The translations under genes and the position numbers were made by a program. Below the pieces are notes generated by a model, which was not told the DNA's origin, did not search any database, and was given only the letters and a program-made list of their open reading frames with translations. A stretch of DNA of 64,000 bases. Origin: Ahrensia sp. Its GTDB lineage: Bacteria; Pseudomonadota; Alphaproteobacteria; Rhizobiales; Rhizobiaceae. The stretch is taken from NCBI GenBank assembly GCA_002698425.1, contig NZXU01000065.1, positions 1-64,000 of the forward strand, read 5' to 3'. Positions 18,432-31,141 of this stretch are shown one piece after another. Position 1 is the stretch's first letter; the number at the start of each line of letters is the position of its first letter.

Positions 18432-19400
18432 ATGATTAGCGCATCCCTAGCGGTTGTTTCCGGCCTGATTCTGCTGTTGTGGTCGGCCGACCGATTCGTC
18501 GAGGGCGCCGCCTCGGTGGCCCGCCATTTCGGTATGTCGGCGCTGCTGATCGGCATGGTGATCGTCGGCTTCGGCACGTCGGCGCCGGAAATGCTGGTCT
18601 CGGCACTGGCCTCGTCGCAGGGCAACCCCGGCATCGCGCTGGGCAACGCCTACGGTTCCAATATCACGAACATCGCGCTGATCCTCGGCATTACTGCCCT
18701 GATCAGCCCGATTGCGGTGCAGTCCAGCATCCTCAAGAAGGAGTTGCCGGTCCTGCTGGCCATCACGCTGATCGCCGCCTGGCAGTTGCTGGACGGCGAA
18801 ATCACGCGCTTCGACGGCTTCGTGCTGCTCGGCCTGTTCGCAGCGCTGATGGGTTGGTCGATCTGGCAGGGCACGCGTTCGCCGGAAGACCACATGGGCG
18901 AGGAGTTCGAGCAGGAACTTGACCAGCGGGCCATGCCACCGGCCAGGGCCGCGATCTGGCTGATTATCGGCCTGCTTGTGCTGATCGCGAGTTCCCGCCT
19001 GCTGGTCTGGGGTGCGGTCGAGATCGCGCAGGGCTTCGGCGTCAGCGACCTGGTGATCGGCCTGACCGTGATCGCGGTCGGCACATCGCTGCCGGAACTG
19101 GCTTCGTCACTGATCGCGGCCCGGAAGGGCGAACACGACATCGCCCTGGGCAACATCGTCGGGTCGAACATGTTCAATACCCTGGCCGTGGTCGGCATCG
19201 CCGGAACGATTCACCCGATGACGATCGAACCGGCCGTGCTTTCTCGGGACCTGCCGGTCATGGGCCTGCTGACGGTCTCCCTGTTCGTGTTCGGCTACGG
19301 CTGGCGCGGGCGACAGGGCCGCATCAGCCGGTTCGACGGCGGGCTCTTGCTGGCCGCCTACCTCGCGTACACGATCTACCTGGTCGCTTCGATAATGTGA
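18432..19400 (+). CDS. Calcium/sodium antiporter (CaCA family, YrbG-like)
   Basis: Inner-membrane cation exchanger, 322 aa, with about ten hydrophobic segments in two homologous halves. Each half carries the alpha-repeat signature: GFGTSAPEMLVSALAS with GNAYGSNITNIALILG in the first, and AVGTSLPELASSLIAARKG with ALGNIVGSNMFNTLAVVG in the second. These hold the acidic residues and GSN turns that bind cations in the family. An acidic loop (DHMGEEFEQELDQ) separates the halves. The ATG at MISASLAVV with AGGA just upstream is preferred to a start 60 nt earlier. Confidence 0.92.
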   Translation: MISASLAVVSGLILLLWSADRFVEGAASVARHFGMSALLIGMVIVGFGTSAPEMLVSALASSQGNPGIALGNAYGSNITNIALILGITALISPIAVQSSILKKELPVLLAITLIAAWQLLDGEITRFDGFVLLGLFAALMGWSIWQGTRSPEDHMGEEFEQELDQRAMPPARAAIWLIIGLLVLIASSRLLVWGAVEIAQGFGVSDLVIGLTVIAVGTSLPELASSLIAARKGEHDIALGNIVGSNMFNTLAVVGIAGTIHPMTIEPAVLSRDLPVMGLLTVSLFVFGYGWRGRQGRISRFDGGLLLAAYLAYTIYLVASIM

Positions 19401-19449
19401 GCGCGCGTTTGCCGGGCCGCGGACCGGCGCGCAGTTGCAAACTGTCTCA

Positions 19450-20430
19450 TCAGGGCTTGGCGACCGAGGCTCTGCGCAAGCGATCGGCAACCGCTTCCCA
19501 GCCCGGAGAATCCGGCGGCGATTCGGCCAGGATGCGGTCGGGCCGATAGAGATCGGCCCGGCGAAGCTCGGCATACAGCGCACGCGCGAACTGAACCGGC
19601 TGACGCGGCATCTCGACCCACAACGCCTCCTCGGCCGCCGCCGGCGCTTCGCGCCTGGCCAGGACCGCAACCCGCTCGCCGGCGTTCAGGCAGTCCGCCA
19701 CGCGCACATCCATCGCCTCGGCAGTCACCAGTTCCACCGGCGCGCCGGGCGCGTAGTGCGACGCCAGCCGGCCGGATGCCCGCGGCCCGTCCTCGTCGGC
19801 GACCCGCTCCAGCGGCTGGCCGAGCTCGGCCTCGAGCGCATCGACGCGGATCATGCCGGGCCGCAGAAGTCTCGGCCGGTCCCCGGTCAGGTCCACGATG
19901 GTCGATTCCACGCCGACGGTGCACCGACCGCCGTCGACGACCGCCGCCACCTCTTCGCCGAACTCCTGCTCGACATGCTCGGCCGTCGTGGGGCTCACGT
20001 GCCCGAAGCGGTTGGCCGAAGGCGCGGCCAGCGCGCCGCCGAAAGCCCGCAGCAGCCCGAGCGCGGCCGGATTCCCGGGCACCCTCAAGCCAACCGTGTC
20101 CTGGCCTCCGGTGATCGCGTCCGACACGTCTGGTGCCCGCCTGAGCACCAGCGTCAGCGGACCGGGCCAGAACATGTCGGCAAGCCGGCGCGCCGCATCG
20201 GGAATTTCCGTGGCCCAGTCATCCAGGGCCGCGGCCGAAGGCAGGTGGACGATGACCGGATGATCCTCGGGCCGGCCCTTCGCTCGAAAGATGCCGCGCA
20301 CGGCCTCGGGGTTGCCGGCGTCGGCACCCAGCCCATAGACGGTCTCGGTCGGAAACGCCACGAGCTTTCCGGCGCGCAGCATTGCCGCGGCACGCGCCAG
20401 GTCGTCCGGGCTGTCGCTCAGCCTGATCAT
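19450..20430 (-). CDS. L-threonylcarbamoyladenylate synthase (Sua5-type)
   Basis: Makes threonylcarbamoyl-AMP from threonine, bicarbonate and ATP for the t6A37 modification of ANN-reading tRNAs. The 326-aa length and C-terminal domain identify the longer Sua5 form rather than short TsaC. The YrdC-fold core includes VAFPTETVYGLGADA near residue 24, FRAKGRPEDHPVIVHL, the MFWPGPLTLVL motif and APSANRFGHVSPTTAEHV. The linker has ASGRLASHYAPGAPVEL, a Sua5 signature. It is the last gene of pyrC-sbtA-sbtB-tsaC, 10 nt after sbtB; substrate bicarbonate gives it a direct link to that transporter pair. Confidence 0.94.
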   Translation of the reverse strand: MIRLSDSPDDLARAAAMLRAGKLVAFPTETVYGLGADAGNPEAVRGIFRAKGRPEDHPVIVHLPSAAALDDWATEIPDAARRLADMFWPGPLTLVLRRAPDVSDAITGGQDTVGLRVPGNPAALGLLRAFGGALAAPSANRFGHVSPTTAEHVEQEFGEEVAAVVDGGRCTVGVESTIVDLTGDRPRLLRPGMIRVDALEAELGQPLERVADEDGPRASGRLASHYAPGAPVELVTAEAMDVRVADCLNAGERVAVLARREAPAAAEEALWVEMPRQPVQFARALYAELRRADLYRPDRILAESPPDSPGWEAVADRLRRASVAKP

Positions 20431-20440
20431 TGCCGCCCCA

Positions 20441-20758
20441 TCACGTCTGGAATTTTTCCGGGCGCAGCACTTCCACCTCGCCGAGCAGCAGAATCATCGC
20501 GTAGTTGTCGTAGTACTTCTGTTGCAGGTGCGACGCGATGCGACGCGCCGTGGCCTCGTCGCAGACCACTTCGAGCCGGATGTTGCTGTCGGTTTCCCAG
20601 CCGGCCTCTCGAACGCCGCGATTGCCCTTGCCGCGCGCATTGGTGATCGTGTAACCGCGCGCGCCCAGCCGCTCGATGTCGCGCACGAGTTGGGGTTCGA
20701 GCACGCTCTCGGTCACTACCGTCAACAGCTTGAGTACGTAGGATCGATCCTGGGTCAT
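20441..20758 (-). CDS. P-II-like regulator of the SbtB type
   Basis: The 105-aa ferredoxin-like protein fits the P-II superfamily: beta-1 LKLLTVVTES, T-loop region TITNARGKGNRGVREAGWETDSNIRLEV (residues about 39-66), and DNYAMILLLGEVEVLRPEKF at the C-terminus. The T-loop lacks the uridylylated tyrosine context of GlnB/GlnK. In cyanobacteria SbtB binds adenine nucleotides and gates SbtA. Here it starts 3 nt after the SbtA-like gene, which supports the same pairing. The C-terminal Cys-pair extension of some cyanobacterial SbtBs is absent. Confidence 0.82.
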   Translation of the reverse strand: MTQDRSYVLKLLTVVTESVLEPQLVRDIERLGARGYTITNARGKGNRGVREAGWETDSNIRLEVVCDEATARRIASHLQQKYYDNYAMILLLGEVEVLRPEKFQT

Positions 20759-20761
20759 GTC

Positions 20762-21706
20762 TCACCCACCTCCTGGCAGGGTGTGCAGGAACTCGGCGTA
20801 ACGCCAGTACAGCGGGATGCCGATCAGCACATTGAACGGGAAAGTAATTCCCAGCGACGCGGTGAGCGAAAGCGTGGGATTGGCCTCCGGCACCGAGATG
20901 CGCATGGCCGCGGGCACCGCGATATAGGAAGCACTGGCCGCCAGCGTCGCGAGCAGCATGGTGCCGCCGGGCGACAGGCCAAGCGCCAGCCCCAATGCGC
21001 CGCCGACCAGCGCGCCGAACAGCGGCATCGCCACCCCGAACGCGATCAGGAACGGCCCGTGCTGGCGCAGGCTGCCGGCACGGGTGGCCGCGATCAGGCC
21101 CATTTCGAGCAGGAATACCGCGAGGATGCCCTTGAACAGGTCGAAGAACAGCGGCTCGATGGAGACCAGCGCCTCGGGATCCGACAGCCACCCGATCAGC
21201 AGGCCGCCTATCAACAGCACGATGCCCTTGCCCAGGAATACCTCGTGCATCACCTCGCCCCAGCGGGTCTGGCTCTTGCGGCCGCGCACCAGCATGATCC
21301 CGACCAGGATGGCCGGCACCTCCAGCACCACGAGCAGCACCGGCATCTGCGCTTCGAAGGCGATGTTGCTCGACGCCAGCCAGGCGACCGCCACCGCGTA
21401 AGTGCCCACGCTGACCGAGCCGTAGTGCGCCGCGATGGACGCGGCATCGACCCGCTTGAAGCGACCGACAAGCAGCAGCACCGGGAAGGCCACCAGCGGC
21501 AGGAACACGCCCATGGCGATCGCGGCAAGGATGTCCGGCAGCAGATCGAGGAATGGCTGGCGCGCAAGCTCGACACCGCCCTTGAGCCCGATCGACAGCA
21601 GCAGCAGGATGCTGACGAACTCGTAGACCGCCGACGGCAGTCGGAGCTCGGACTTCAGCAACCCGGCGATCAGGCCGAGCAGGAAAAACAGGATGATCGG
21701 ATCCAT
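20762..21706 (-). CDS. SbtA-like sodium-dependent bicarbonate transporter
   Basis: Integral membrane protein of the SbtA/DUF897 family, 314 aa, with about ten hydrophobic segments. Family features include the N-terminal ILFFLLGLIAGLLKSELRLP with LPSAVYEFVSILLLLSIGLKGG, an HYGSVSVGTYAVAV helix, and in the second half LLATLAASASYIAVPAAMR with LTASLGITFPFNVLIGIPLY. The family includes proven Na+/HCO3- symporters in cyanobacteria; transport by this protein is inferred. The upstream open frame is shadow sequence over pyrC. The ATG shares one base with the pyrC stop (TGATG), so pyrC and sbtA are coupled. Confidence 0.87.
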   Translation of the reverse strand: MDPIILFFLLGLIAGLLKSELRLPSAVYEFVSILLLLSIGLKGGVELARQPFLDLLPDILAAIAMGVFLPLVAFPVLLLVGRFKRVDAASIAAHYGSVSVGTYAVAVAWLASSNIAFEAQMPVLLVVLEVPAILVGIMLVRGRKSQTRWGEVMHEVFLGKGIVLLIGGLLIGWLSDPEALVSIEPLFFDLFKGILAVFLLEMGLIAATRAGSLRQHGPFLIAFGVAMPLFGALVGGALGLALGLSPGGTMLLATLAASASYIAVPAAMRISVPEANPTLSLTASLGITFPFNVLIGIPLYWRYAEFLHTLPGGG

Positions 21707-22749
21707 CAGCCGCGCTCGACCCGCCAGCGCAGCTTCTGACCGGCGCGCAGCGGCACCAGCGGCTCGGCGTCGGTGCCCAGCACATCGGGCACTTGCCATT
21801 CGTCCCGGCTCAGCGTGATCGTTTCGCGATTGGCCGGCAGCCGGTAGAACTTCGGGCCGTGCAGGCTGGCAAAGCCTTCCAGCCGACCGAGCGCATCGAC
21901 CTGGTCGAATACCTCGGCGTAGAGCTCCAGCGCGACCGGCGCGCTGTAGACCCCGGCGCAGCCGCAATCCGATTCCTTGGCGCCGCGCGGATGCGGCGCA
22001 GAATCGGTACCCAGGAAGAACTTCGGGTTGCCGCCGGTCGCCGCCCCCACCAGCGCCCGGCGATGTTCCTCGCGCTTGATGATCGGCAGGCAGTAATGGT
22101 GCGGGCGCAGACCGCCGACGAACATGGAATTACGATTCATCAGCAGGTGGTGCACCGTGATGGTCGCGGCAACCCGGTCCGGCGCATCGGTCACGAAATC
22201 CACCGCATCGCGGGTGGTGACGTGCTCGAGCACCACGCGCAGCGCCGGAAAGTCGCGCACCAGCGGCTGCAGGTGCCGTTCTATGAATACTGCCTCACGG
22301 TCGAAGATATCGATTTCCGGATCGGTGACCTCGCCGTGAAGCAGCAGCGGCAGGTCGACGTCCTGCATCGCCTCAAGCGCCGGGCGCGCGTGCCCAAGGT
22401 CGGTGACCCCGGAATCGGAATTGGTGGTCGCGCCGGCCGGGTAGTACTTGACCGCGTGGACGAAACCGCTTTCGGCCGCGCGCCTGATCTCGTCGGGCGA
22501 CGTGTTGTCGGTCAGGTACAGCGTCATCAGCGGCTCGAATGTCATGCCTTCCGGCAATGCATCCAGGATCCGCTGCCGGTACTCGGCGGCCGCGGCGACC
22601 GTGGTCACCGGCGGCTTGAGGTTCGGCATCACGATCGCCCGACGGAAGCACCGGGCCGTGGCTGGCACCACCTGCTCGAGCATTTTCCCGTCGCGCAGGT
22701 GCAGATGCCAGTCGTCCGGTCGAGTCAGGGTCATCGTTTGGGTGCTCAT
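21706..22749 (-). CDS. pyrC: Dihydroorotase (class II)
   Basis: Zinc hydrolase that cyclises carbamoyl aspartate to dihydroorotate in pyrimidine synthesis. The 347-aa product is the E. coli-type class II enzyme: metal-binding [10 protein letters not shown] near residue 12, [10 protein letters not shown], the [16 protein letters not shown] segment with the carboxylated lysine, LHGEVTD, LEHVTT and the catalytic [15 protein letters not shown]. It heads a four-gene overlapping unit with sbtA, sbtB and tsaC and follows the AEC transporter gene after 64 nt. Confidence 0.96.
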   Translation of the reverse strand: MSTQTMTLTRPDDWHLHLRDGKMLEQVVPATARCFRRAIVMPNLKPPVTTVAAAAEYRQRILDALPEGMTFEPLMTLYLTDNTSPDEIRRAAESGFVHAVKYYPAGATTNSDSGVTDLGHARPALEAMQDVDLPLLLHGEVTDPEIDIFDREAVFIERHLQPLVRDFPALRVVLEHVTTRDAVDFVTDAPDRVAATITVHHLLMNRNSMFVGGLRPHHYCLPIIKREEHRRALVGAATGGNPKFFLGTDSAPHPRGAKESDCGCAGVYSAPVALELYAEVFDQVDALGRLEGFASLHGPKFYRLPANRETITLSRDEWQVPDVLGTDAEPLVPLRAGQKLRWRVERG

Positions 22750-22813
22750 CAGCCGTTCGAACCGCGGGATCTGGGTGAATTGTACCCGGCCGGATCAAGC
22801 GGCGAACCGCCGA

Positions 22814-23725
22814 TTAGTGGACCATGAGCGACACCAGCCAATGCCAGAACGGCACCGTCGCGGCCGAGAACAGCACGCCCCAGGCGACCATGGCGGAGGC
22901 CAGCGGCGGCGCCAGCCTCGCGCTGGAGGCCAGCGCCGCCGCGGTGATCATCGGCGGCATGCCGGATTCGAGCACCGCCACGTCGAGGATCGGCGAGTCG
23001 ACCCCGACAAGCAGGCCGATCAGCAGCGCCGCGCCCGGCAGCAGCACCAGCTTGCCGGCAAGGCCGAATACCAGCGGCCAGCGGTACTCGGGCACCAGCT
23101 TCAACTTCAGCTGCAAGCCGACCGCGAGTGTGACCAGCGGAAGCAGCATGTCGGCAAAGGCCTCGGCCAGCGTCATCAGCCACTCGGGGAACCAGGCGTT
23201 GCCCAGCAGCAATGCGCCGACCAGGGCCGCGAACGGCGGAAACGTGACAATCCTGCGCGCGATGGTGCCGACCGTCGGGCTGGGCCCGTCGCCGAACCAG
23301 GCCAGCACGAGCAGCACGTGGGTGCAGACGATCAGGAACGAACCGAACTGGTCGTAGACCACGGCATATCGGACGTTGTCGGCGCCCAGCAGCGCCTCGA
23401 TCAGCGGAAACCCCAGGAACGAGGTGTTGCCCAGCGGGATCAGCACCAGCAGCACCGCGGTCACCGGACGCGAGAAGCCGAAGGCGCGCGAGGCGAGCAG
23501 CACCATCGCCACCGTCAGCGCCAGCAGCACCCAGGGGATGAAGACCAGCGGCAACAGGTCCCAGGACGGCTCCAGCGTGGGGACGTGGATGAAGATCAGC
23601 GCCGGCAGGCACAGCACGATCACGACCCGGTTGAGCGTATCGGCTGCGTTGTCGGGCAGCACCCGCCCGGCGGCGAACAGCCGTCCCAGCGCGATCAGCA
23701 GCAGTATCGTGCCGTAGGCGGCCAC
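22814..23725 (-). CDS. AEC (auxin efflux carrier) family transporter
   Basis: Membrane permease, 303 aa, with about ten hydrophobic segments. Typical family features are LNRVVIVLCLPALIF near residue 31, LIPLGNTSFLGFPLIEALLG with the conserved GNxxFLGxP pattern, and a C-terminal VLESGMPPMITAAALAS with the ESxMPP motif. Substrates in the family are small carboxylates such as malonate or malate; this one's substrate cannot be told. The start is GTG without a strong Shine-Dalgarno. A hairpin separates it from lolA upstream. Confidence 0.88.
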   Translation of the reverse strand: MAAYGTILLLIALGRLFAAGRVLPDNAADTLNRVVIVLCLPALIFIHVPTLEPSWDLLPLVFIPWVLLALTVAMVLLASRAFGFSRPVTAVLLVLIPLGNTSFLGFPLIEALLGADNVRYAVVYDQFGSFLIVCTHVLLVLAWFGDGPSPTVGTIARRIVTFPPFAALVGALLLGNAWFPEWLMTLAEAFADMLLPLVTLAVGLQLKLKLVPEYRWPLVFGLAGKLVLLPGAALLIGLLVGVDSPILDVAVLESGMPPMITAAALASSARLAPPLASAMVAWGVLFSAATVPFWHWLVSLMVH

Positions 23726-23746
23726 CGGATCAGTAAAAGGGCCGAT

Positions 23747-23800
23747 ACCCCGCCGTGTTGACCCCCCGCTCGCTACGAGTCGTTGTCAACATGGCGGGGT
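23747..23800 (-). terminator. Hairpin between lolA and the AEC gene
   Basis: Arms ACCCCGCCGTGTTGAC and GTCAACATGGCGGGGT pair at 15 of 16 positions around a 22-nt loop, three bases after the lolA stop codon. On the minus strand CTTTT follows about 10 nt later, so partial termination is possible. The CCGCCGTGT end also resembles the arm of palindrome copy A, so it may be a reduced relative of that family. Confidence 0.5.
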
Positions 23801-23802
23801 CA

Positions 23803-24429
23803 CTAAAGGCCTTCGAGCACGTCGGCGCCCTCGGGCACCTCGAACTCGAACACCGAAGCATCGATCTCGGGGTTGCGCTCGATATTGGTCAGCGTCAACC
23901 GGGTCGACTGGCCGAACGGGTCGAACAGGTCCAGCGTCGCAGGCTTGCCGTCGCGGAAGGTCAGCCGCGCCATCTCGATCTCGGCCTGGTCGGCCAGCGG
24001 CTCGAAGCGCAGCTGGTCCGGCCGGTCGGAAGGCAGTATCCGGTAGAACTTCTCGAGCAGTTCCGGCCGCGTCAGCACCAGCATGGGCGAATCTCCGGGC
24101 GCCGGCTGCGGCCGCACCGTCACCTGTTCGAGCGATTCGTCGTAATGCCACAGCTGCTCGCCGTCGGCCACGATCACCTGCGGAAACGGCTCCAGGTAAT
24201 CCCAGCGAATCAGGTCCGGCGACTGGAAATACATCCGGCCCCGGCTCTCCTCGACCACCTCGTCGTTGCCGTCGACCGTGATCTGGCTGAACTCGGCGCT
24301 CAGGCTGTCGAGCCCGCGGGCAAAATCGTCGAGCAGCGCCCGCGCCTCCGGCTGAGCGACCGTGGAAGACGAAAACGCCGCAAGGAAAACCACGGCAACG
24401 AAAAACGGCTTGATCGATATCGAATTCAT
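23803..24429 (-). CDS. lolA: Outer-membrane lipoprotein carrier protein LolA
   Basis: Periplasmic chaperone moving lipoproteins from LolCDE to LolB. The 208-aa product has a Sec signal peptide (MNSISIKPFFVAVVFLAAF..., cleavage near VAQ, residue 27). The family core is LDSLSAEFSQITVDGN, ESRGRMYFQSPDLIRWDYLEP, QVIVADGEQLWHYDESLEQVTV, and a C-terminal FDPFGQSTRLTLTNIERNPEIDASVFEF, cited here as FDPFGQSTRLTLTNIERN and DASVFEFEVPEGADV. The open frame extends upstream into the palindrome, but the signal peptide fixes the start. The ftsK-lolA order is the usual one in gammaproteobacteria. Confidence 0.94.
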   Translation of the reverse strand: MNSISIKPFFVAVVFLAAFSSSTVAQPEARALLDDFARGLDSLSAEFSQITVDGNDEVVEESRGRMYFQSPDLIRWDYLEPFPQVIVADGEQLWHYDESLEQVTVRPQPAPGDSPMLVLTRPELLEKFYRILPSDRPDQLRFEPLADQAEIEMARLTFRDGKPATLDLFDPFGQSTRLTLTNIERNPEIDASVFEFEVPEGADVLEGL

Positions 24430-24548
24430 GCGCCAATTATGACCGCGATCGGATGAACCGTGGCTGAAGCGCGCGGAGGTCGGAGGTCGGTGGTCGGAAA
24501 GATTGGACAGGACGATTCCAGCTATGCTTCTCGAGGTTGCGGGATTGG

Positions 24549-24677
24549 CGCTGGAGCGTCGCGAGCGCTTCGCAGGGCGCGTCCGGCTGTACTCGAATTC
24601 CTCATGTACCTGATTCGTACACTGCGGATTCTGCGTTCCGGCGGCCACGCCCTGTGAAGCGCGCAGTAGCTCCAGCG
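24549..24677. repeat. 129-bp long palindrome between ftsK and lolA
   Basis: The sequence folds back on itself along nearly its whole length. CGCTGGAGC (24549-24557) pairs with GCTCCAGCG (24669-24677), then GCGCTTC with GAAGCGC, CAGGGCG with CGCCCTG, and GTAC.CGAAT with ATTCGTAC at the tip. It fills the gap right up to the ftsK stop codon. It is different in sequence from palindromes A and B. Just before it, 24477-24497 has a GGTCGGA-type 7-nt tandem repeat. Confidence 0.65.
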
Positions 24678-26975
<2,298 letters not shown>

Positions 26976-27169
26976 ACTTGAATTTCCTTCACAAGGCAGG
27001 GCTAAGTGATTATTTCAGATTATTTTTATCGCTTCCACCCCAGAGCGACTACACGGCATGCATTTCAACAGCCCTGTCGCGCTACGATATGCGCGGCCGT
27101 CACGACTTGGATTGCGCTCGTCGCAACCGCATGTTGACAGGCTTTGAATTCCTACCCAAAGCGGAGTAA

Positions 27170-29236
<2,067 letters not shown>

Positions 29237-29240
<4 letters not shown>

Positions 29241-29950
29241 AGCAGTACGCCGTACCGGTACTGGGCAGGTCACCCGACTCGCCGTTTCCCGACCCGCTGG
29301 AATCCGACCATCCGGACGGCCTGGTCGCGGTCGGCGGCGACCTGAGCCGCACCCGGCTGCTCAACGCTTACCGACAGGGCATTTTCCCGTGGTACGAGCC
29401 CGGCGGGCCCATCCTGTGGTGGTCCCCCGACCCGCGGGCGATCCTGGTACCCGGGCACGTTCATGTATCGCGACGACTGGCCCGGACGCTGCGCCAGCGA
29501 CGCTTCGAGATCACCATCGATCGGGACTTCGTCGCCGTCATCGACGGCTGCGCCGAGCCGCGCGACGATTCGGCCGGCACATGGATTACCGAGGAAATGC
29601 GCAGCGCCTATATCGACCTGCACGCACACGGCGACGCACACAGCCTTGAAGTCTGGCGAGAAGGAAGGCTTGCCGGCGGTCTCTACGGCGTCGCGATCGG
29701 CCGCATCTTCTTCGCCGAATCGAAATTCCATTACGAGCGCGATGCGTCCAAGATTGCGCTCGTGGAACTGATGCAAAGGCTGGAACAGCGCGGCTACCTG
29801 CTGTGCGATTGCCAGCTCTGGAATCCGCACCTTGAGCACTTCGGCGTACGCATGATCGCGCGCGGCGACTTTCTCAGGCTTGTCCGGCACGGCGTCGAGC
29901 TCGAATCCGCGGCGCTGGACGATGCCGGCGGCCCGAGCCAGAATCGTTGA
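29237..29950 (+). CDS. aat: Leucyl/phenylalanyl-tRNA--protein transferase
   Basis: Adds Leu or Phe to proteins with N-terminal Lys/Arg, tagging them for ClpAP. The 237-aa product carries the family motifs FPDPLESDHPDGLVAVGGDL, AYRQGIFPWYEPGGPILWWSPDPRAIL (in two parts, AYRQGIFPWYEPGG and LWWSPDPRAIL), and the C-terminal GGLYGVAIGRIFFAESKFH with DCQLWNPHLEHFG. The GTG start overlaps the upstream stop (GTGA). It is the last gene of trxB-FemAB-aat. Confidence 0.95.
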
Positions 29951-29987
29951 TGACCCACCGAAAAATTCCGGATCGCGGACTTGCCCA

Positions 29988-30023
29988 ATAAAAAAGGCGC
30001 TGCCCCTACCACGAGGCAGCGCC
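29988..30023 (-). terminator. Intrinsic terminator of the [13 protein letters not shown] operon
   Basis: Perfect 9-bp stem GGCGCTGCC/GGCAGCGCC with a 10-nt loop. On the minus strand it is followed by TTTTTTATT. It lies about 120 nt after the repeat-protein gene and between convergent aat, so it ends the EAL-DUF6502-repeat operon. Confidence 0.8.
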
Positions 30024-30145
30024 GTCCCCACACGCCAGGCAATTCACCGGAGCAGATATTGGGCGGGGAAGAGCCCGTATTTGCCATGCTCCGGGATTGC
30101 CAATGGCCTACCGTAGAATCGGTAAGTACTCTTTACGCCTTTTGA

Positions 30146-31138
30146 TCATTGCAGGATCACCGGAAGCTCAAGCGTGGCCAGTTCGCTCAGGGAACCGTCC
30201 GCATTCAGCTGGTGGACGAGCACGAATGCCATTTCGCCCTCGATGACGACCTCGGCAAATCCATCGACCACCATCGGACGGTCCAGTCCTCCCGAATCCG
30301 TATCGCAACCCCGGCTGGTCATCAAGCCGCCGGAGATGCAGACGTCGATTGCAAAGGCATCGGGGCTACCCGTGCCGCTGCCTTCCGAGCCTGTCCAGCC
30401 CGTGCCGCTGCCTTCGGAAGTCGGGCTGCCGGTGCCGCTGCCCTCGGAACTCGTCCATCCGGTGCCGCTGCCTTCGGAGTCCAGCCGGCCGGTGCCGCTA
30501 CCCTCGGAAAACGGCTTGCCGGTACCGCTGCCTTCGGATGCAACCCGGCCCGTGCCGCTGCCCTCGGAATCGAGCCGTCCCGTGCCGCTACCCTCGGAAT
30601 CCGGTCGCCCGGTACCGCTGCCCTCGGAATCCGGGCGTCCCGTACCGCTGCCTTCGGAGAACGGGCTGCCGGTGCCGCTGCCCTCGGAACCCGGACGGCC
30701 CGTGCCGCTGCCTTCGGAAAACGGACTGCCGGTGCCGCTGCCTTCCGACATCGGGTTCAGCGCGGCAAAACGCCGATCGAGTTGACGGGCGTCGATGATC
30801 TTCATGGGAATCGCCGAGTAGCCTTCGAACACCGCGGCCTGGCCGGAGCTCGAGAACATCGCGTTGTTGATCGAAATGGTGGCCTGCTCACCTTCGACGA
30901 TCACGTAGCCGGAGACTCTTTCCTGAGCCACGGAAGCGGTCGCCATGCTCATCGCCAGCAGCATCACGGCGCTCGAAATCGCACGCATTCCGGTTCCGTT
31001 CTTTTCGACCAGCGCCCTCAGGCCACCGCGCCTGCGTATGCCCGTTCCGCTCTTCTCGACTCCCGTAGAGCCGACCTCGGCCATTTGAATTCCGGTTCCG
31101 TTCTTCTCGATCATTGGGGTTCCTTTAACAGCACTCAT
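30146..31138 (-). CDS. Exported [13 protein letters not shown] protein (unknown function)
   Basis: The product is unrecognised. From the first ATG it has 330 aa. Residues 10-16, 27-33 and 44-50 are three copies of a motif [IV]EK[NS]GTG. Residues 51-72 look like a Sec signal peptide ([22 protein letters not shown], shown as [13 protein letters not shown] and ATASVAQ). A globular part (73-130) follows. Then residues 131-260 are thirteen exact-register 10-residue repeats, SEGSGTG plus three variable residues (SPF, RPG, RPD, RLD, RVA, KPF, WTS and others). A 70-residue C-terminal domain has two cysteines. AAGGAG precedes the first ATG; a second start at residue 9 also has AAAGGA, and residue 51 is a third possibility. 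It lies 3 nt after the DUF6502 gene. Confidence 0.75.
   Translation of the reverse strand: MSAVKGTPMIEKNGTGIQMAEVGSTGVEKSGTGIRRRGGLRALVEKNGTGMRAISSAVMLLAMSMATASVAQERVSGYVIVEGEQATISINNAMFSSSGQAAVFEGYSAIPMKIIDARQLDRRFAALNPMSEGSGTGSPFSEGSGTGRPGSEGSGTGSPFSEGSGTGRPDSEGSGTGRPDSEGSGTGRLDSEGSGTGRVASEGSGTGKPFSEGSGTGRLDSEGSGTGWTSSEGSGTGSPTSEGSGTGWTGSEGSGTGSPDAFAIDVCISGGLMTSRGCDTDSGGLDRPMVVDGFAEVVIEGEMAFVLVHQLNADGSLSELATLELPVILQ
30359..30748 (-). repeat. Thirteen 30-bp tandem repeats inside the SEGSGTG gene
   Basis: The array encodes SEGSGTGxxx thirteen times without a break. Seven codons are nearly invariant and three vary, chiefly in the positions encoding R/S/W/K-P/L/T-x. Because of the base composition the opposite strand is also open across the array (PVPLPSE repeats), which is a shadow. 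Confidence 0.95.
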
Positions 31139-31141
31139 TGC

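Noticed and set aside
19407..19442. GTTTGC/GCAAAC hairpin between convergent antiporter and Sua5 genes as a terminator
   Set aside because: The stem is short, the loop long and there is no T-run on either strand.
20441..21706. SbtA/SbtB as evidence of autotrophy or carboxysomes
   Set aside because: No RuBisCO, carboxysome shell or photosynthesis gene is visible, and the linkage is to pyrC and tsaC instead.
24460..24657. Small + strand frame between lolA and ftsK
   Set aside because: It lies within the 129-bp palindrome and a 7-nt repeat run, has no Shine-Dalgarno and no recognisable product.
30359..30748. 30-bp periodic array considered as a CRISPR
   Set aside because: Repeats are contiguous with no spacers and lie in frame within a coding sequence; no cas genes are present.
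30174..30785. A + strand frame rich in PVPLPSE repeats across the SEGSGTG array
   Set aside because: It is the mirror of the 30-bp tandem repeat on the other strand. The minus frame has a Shine-Dalgarno, signal peptide and operon context; the + frame has none.
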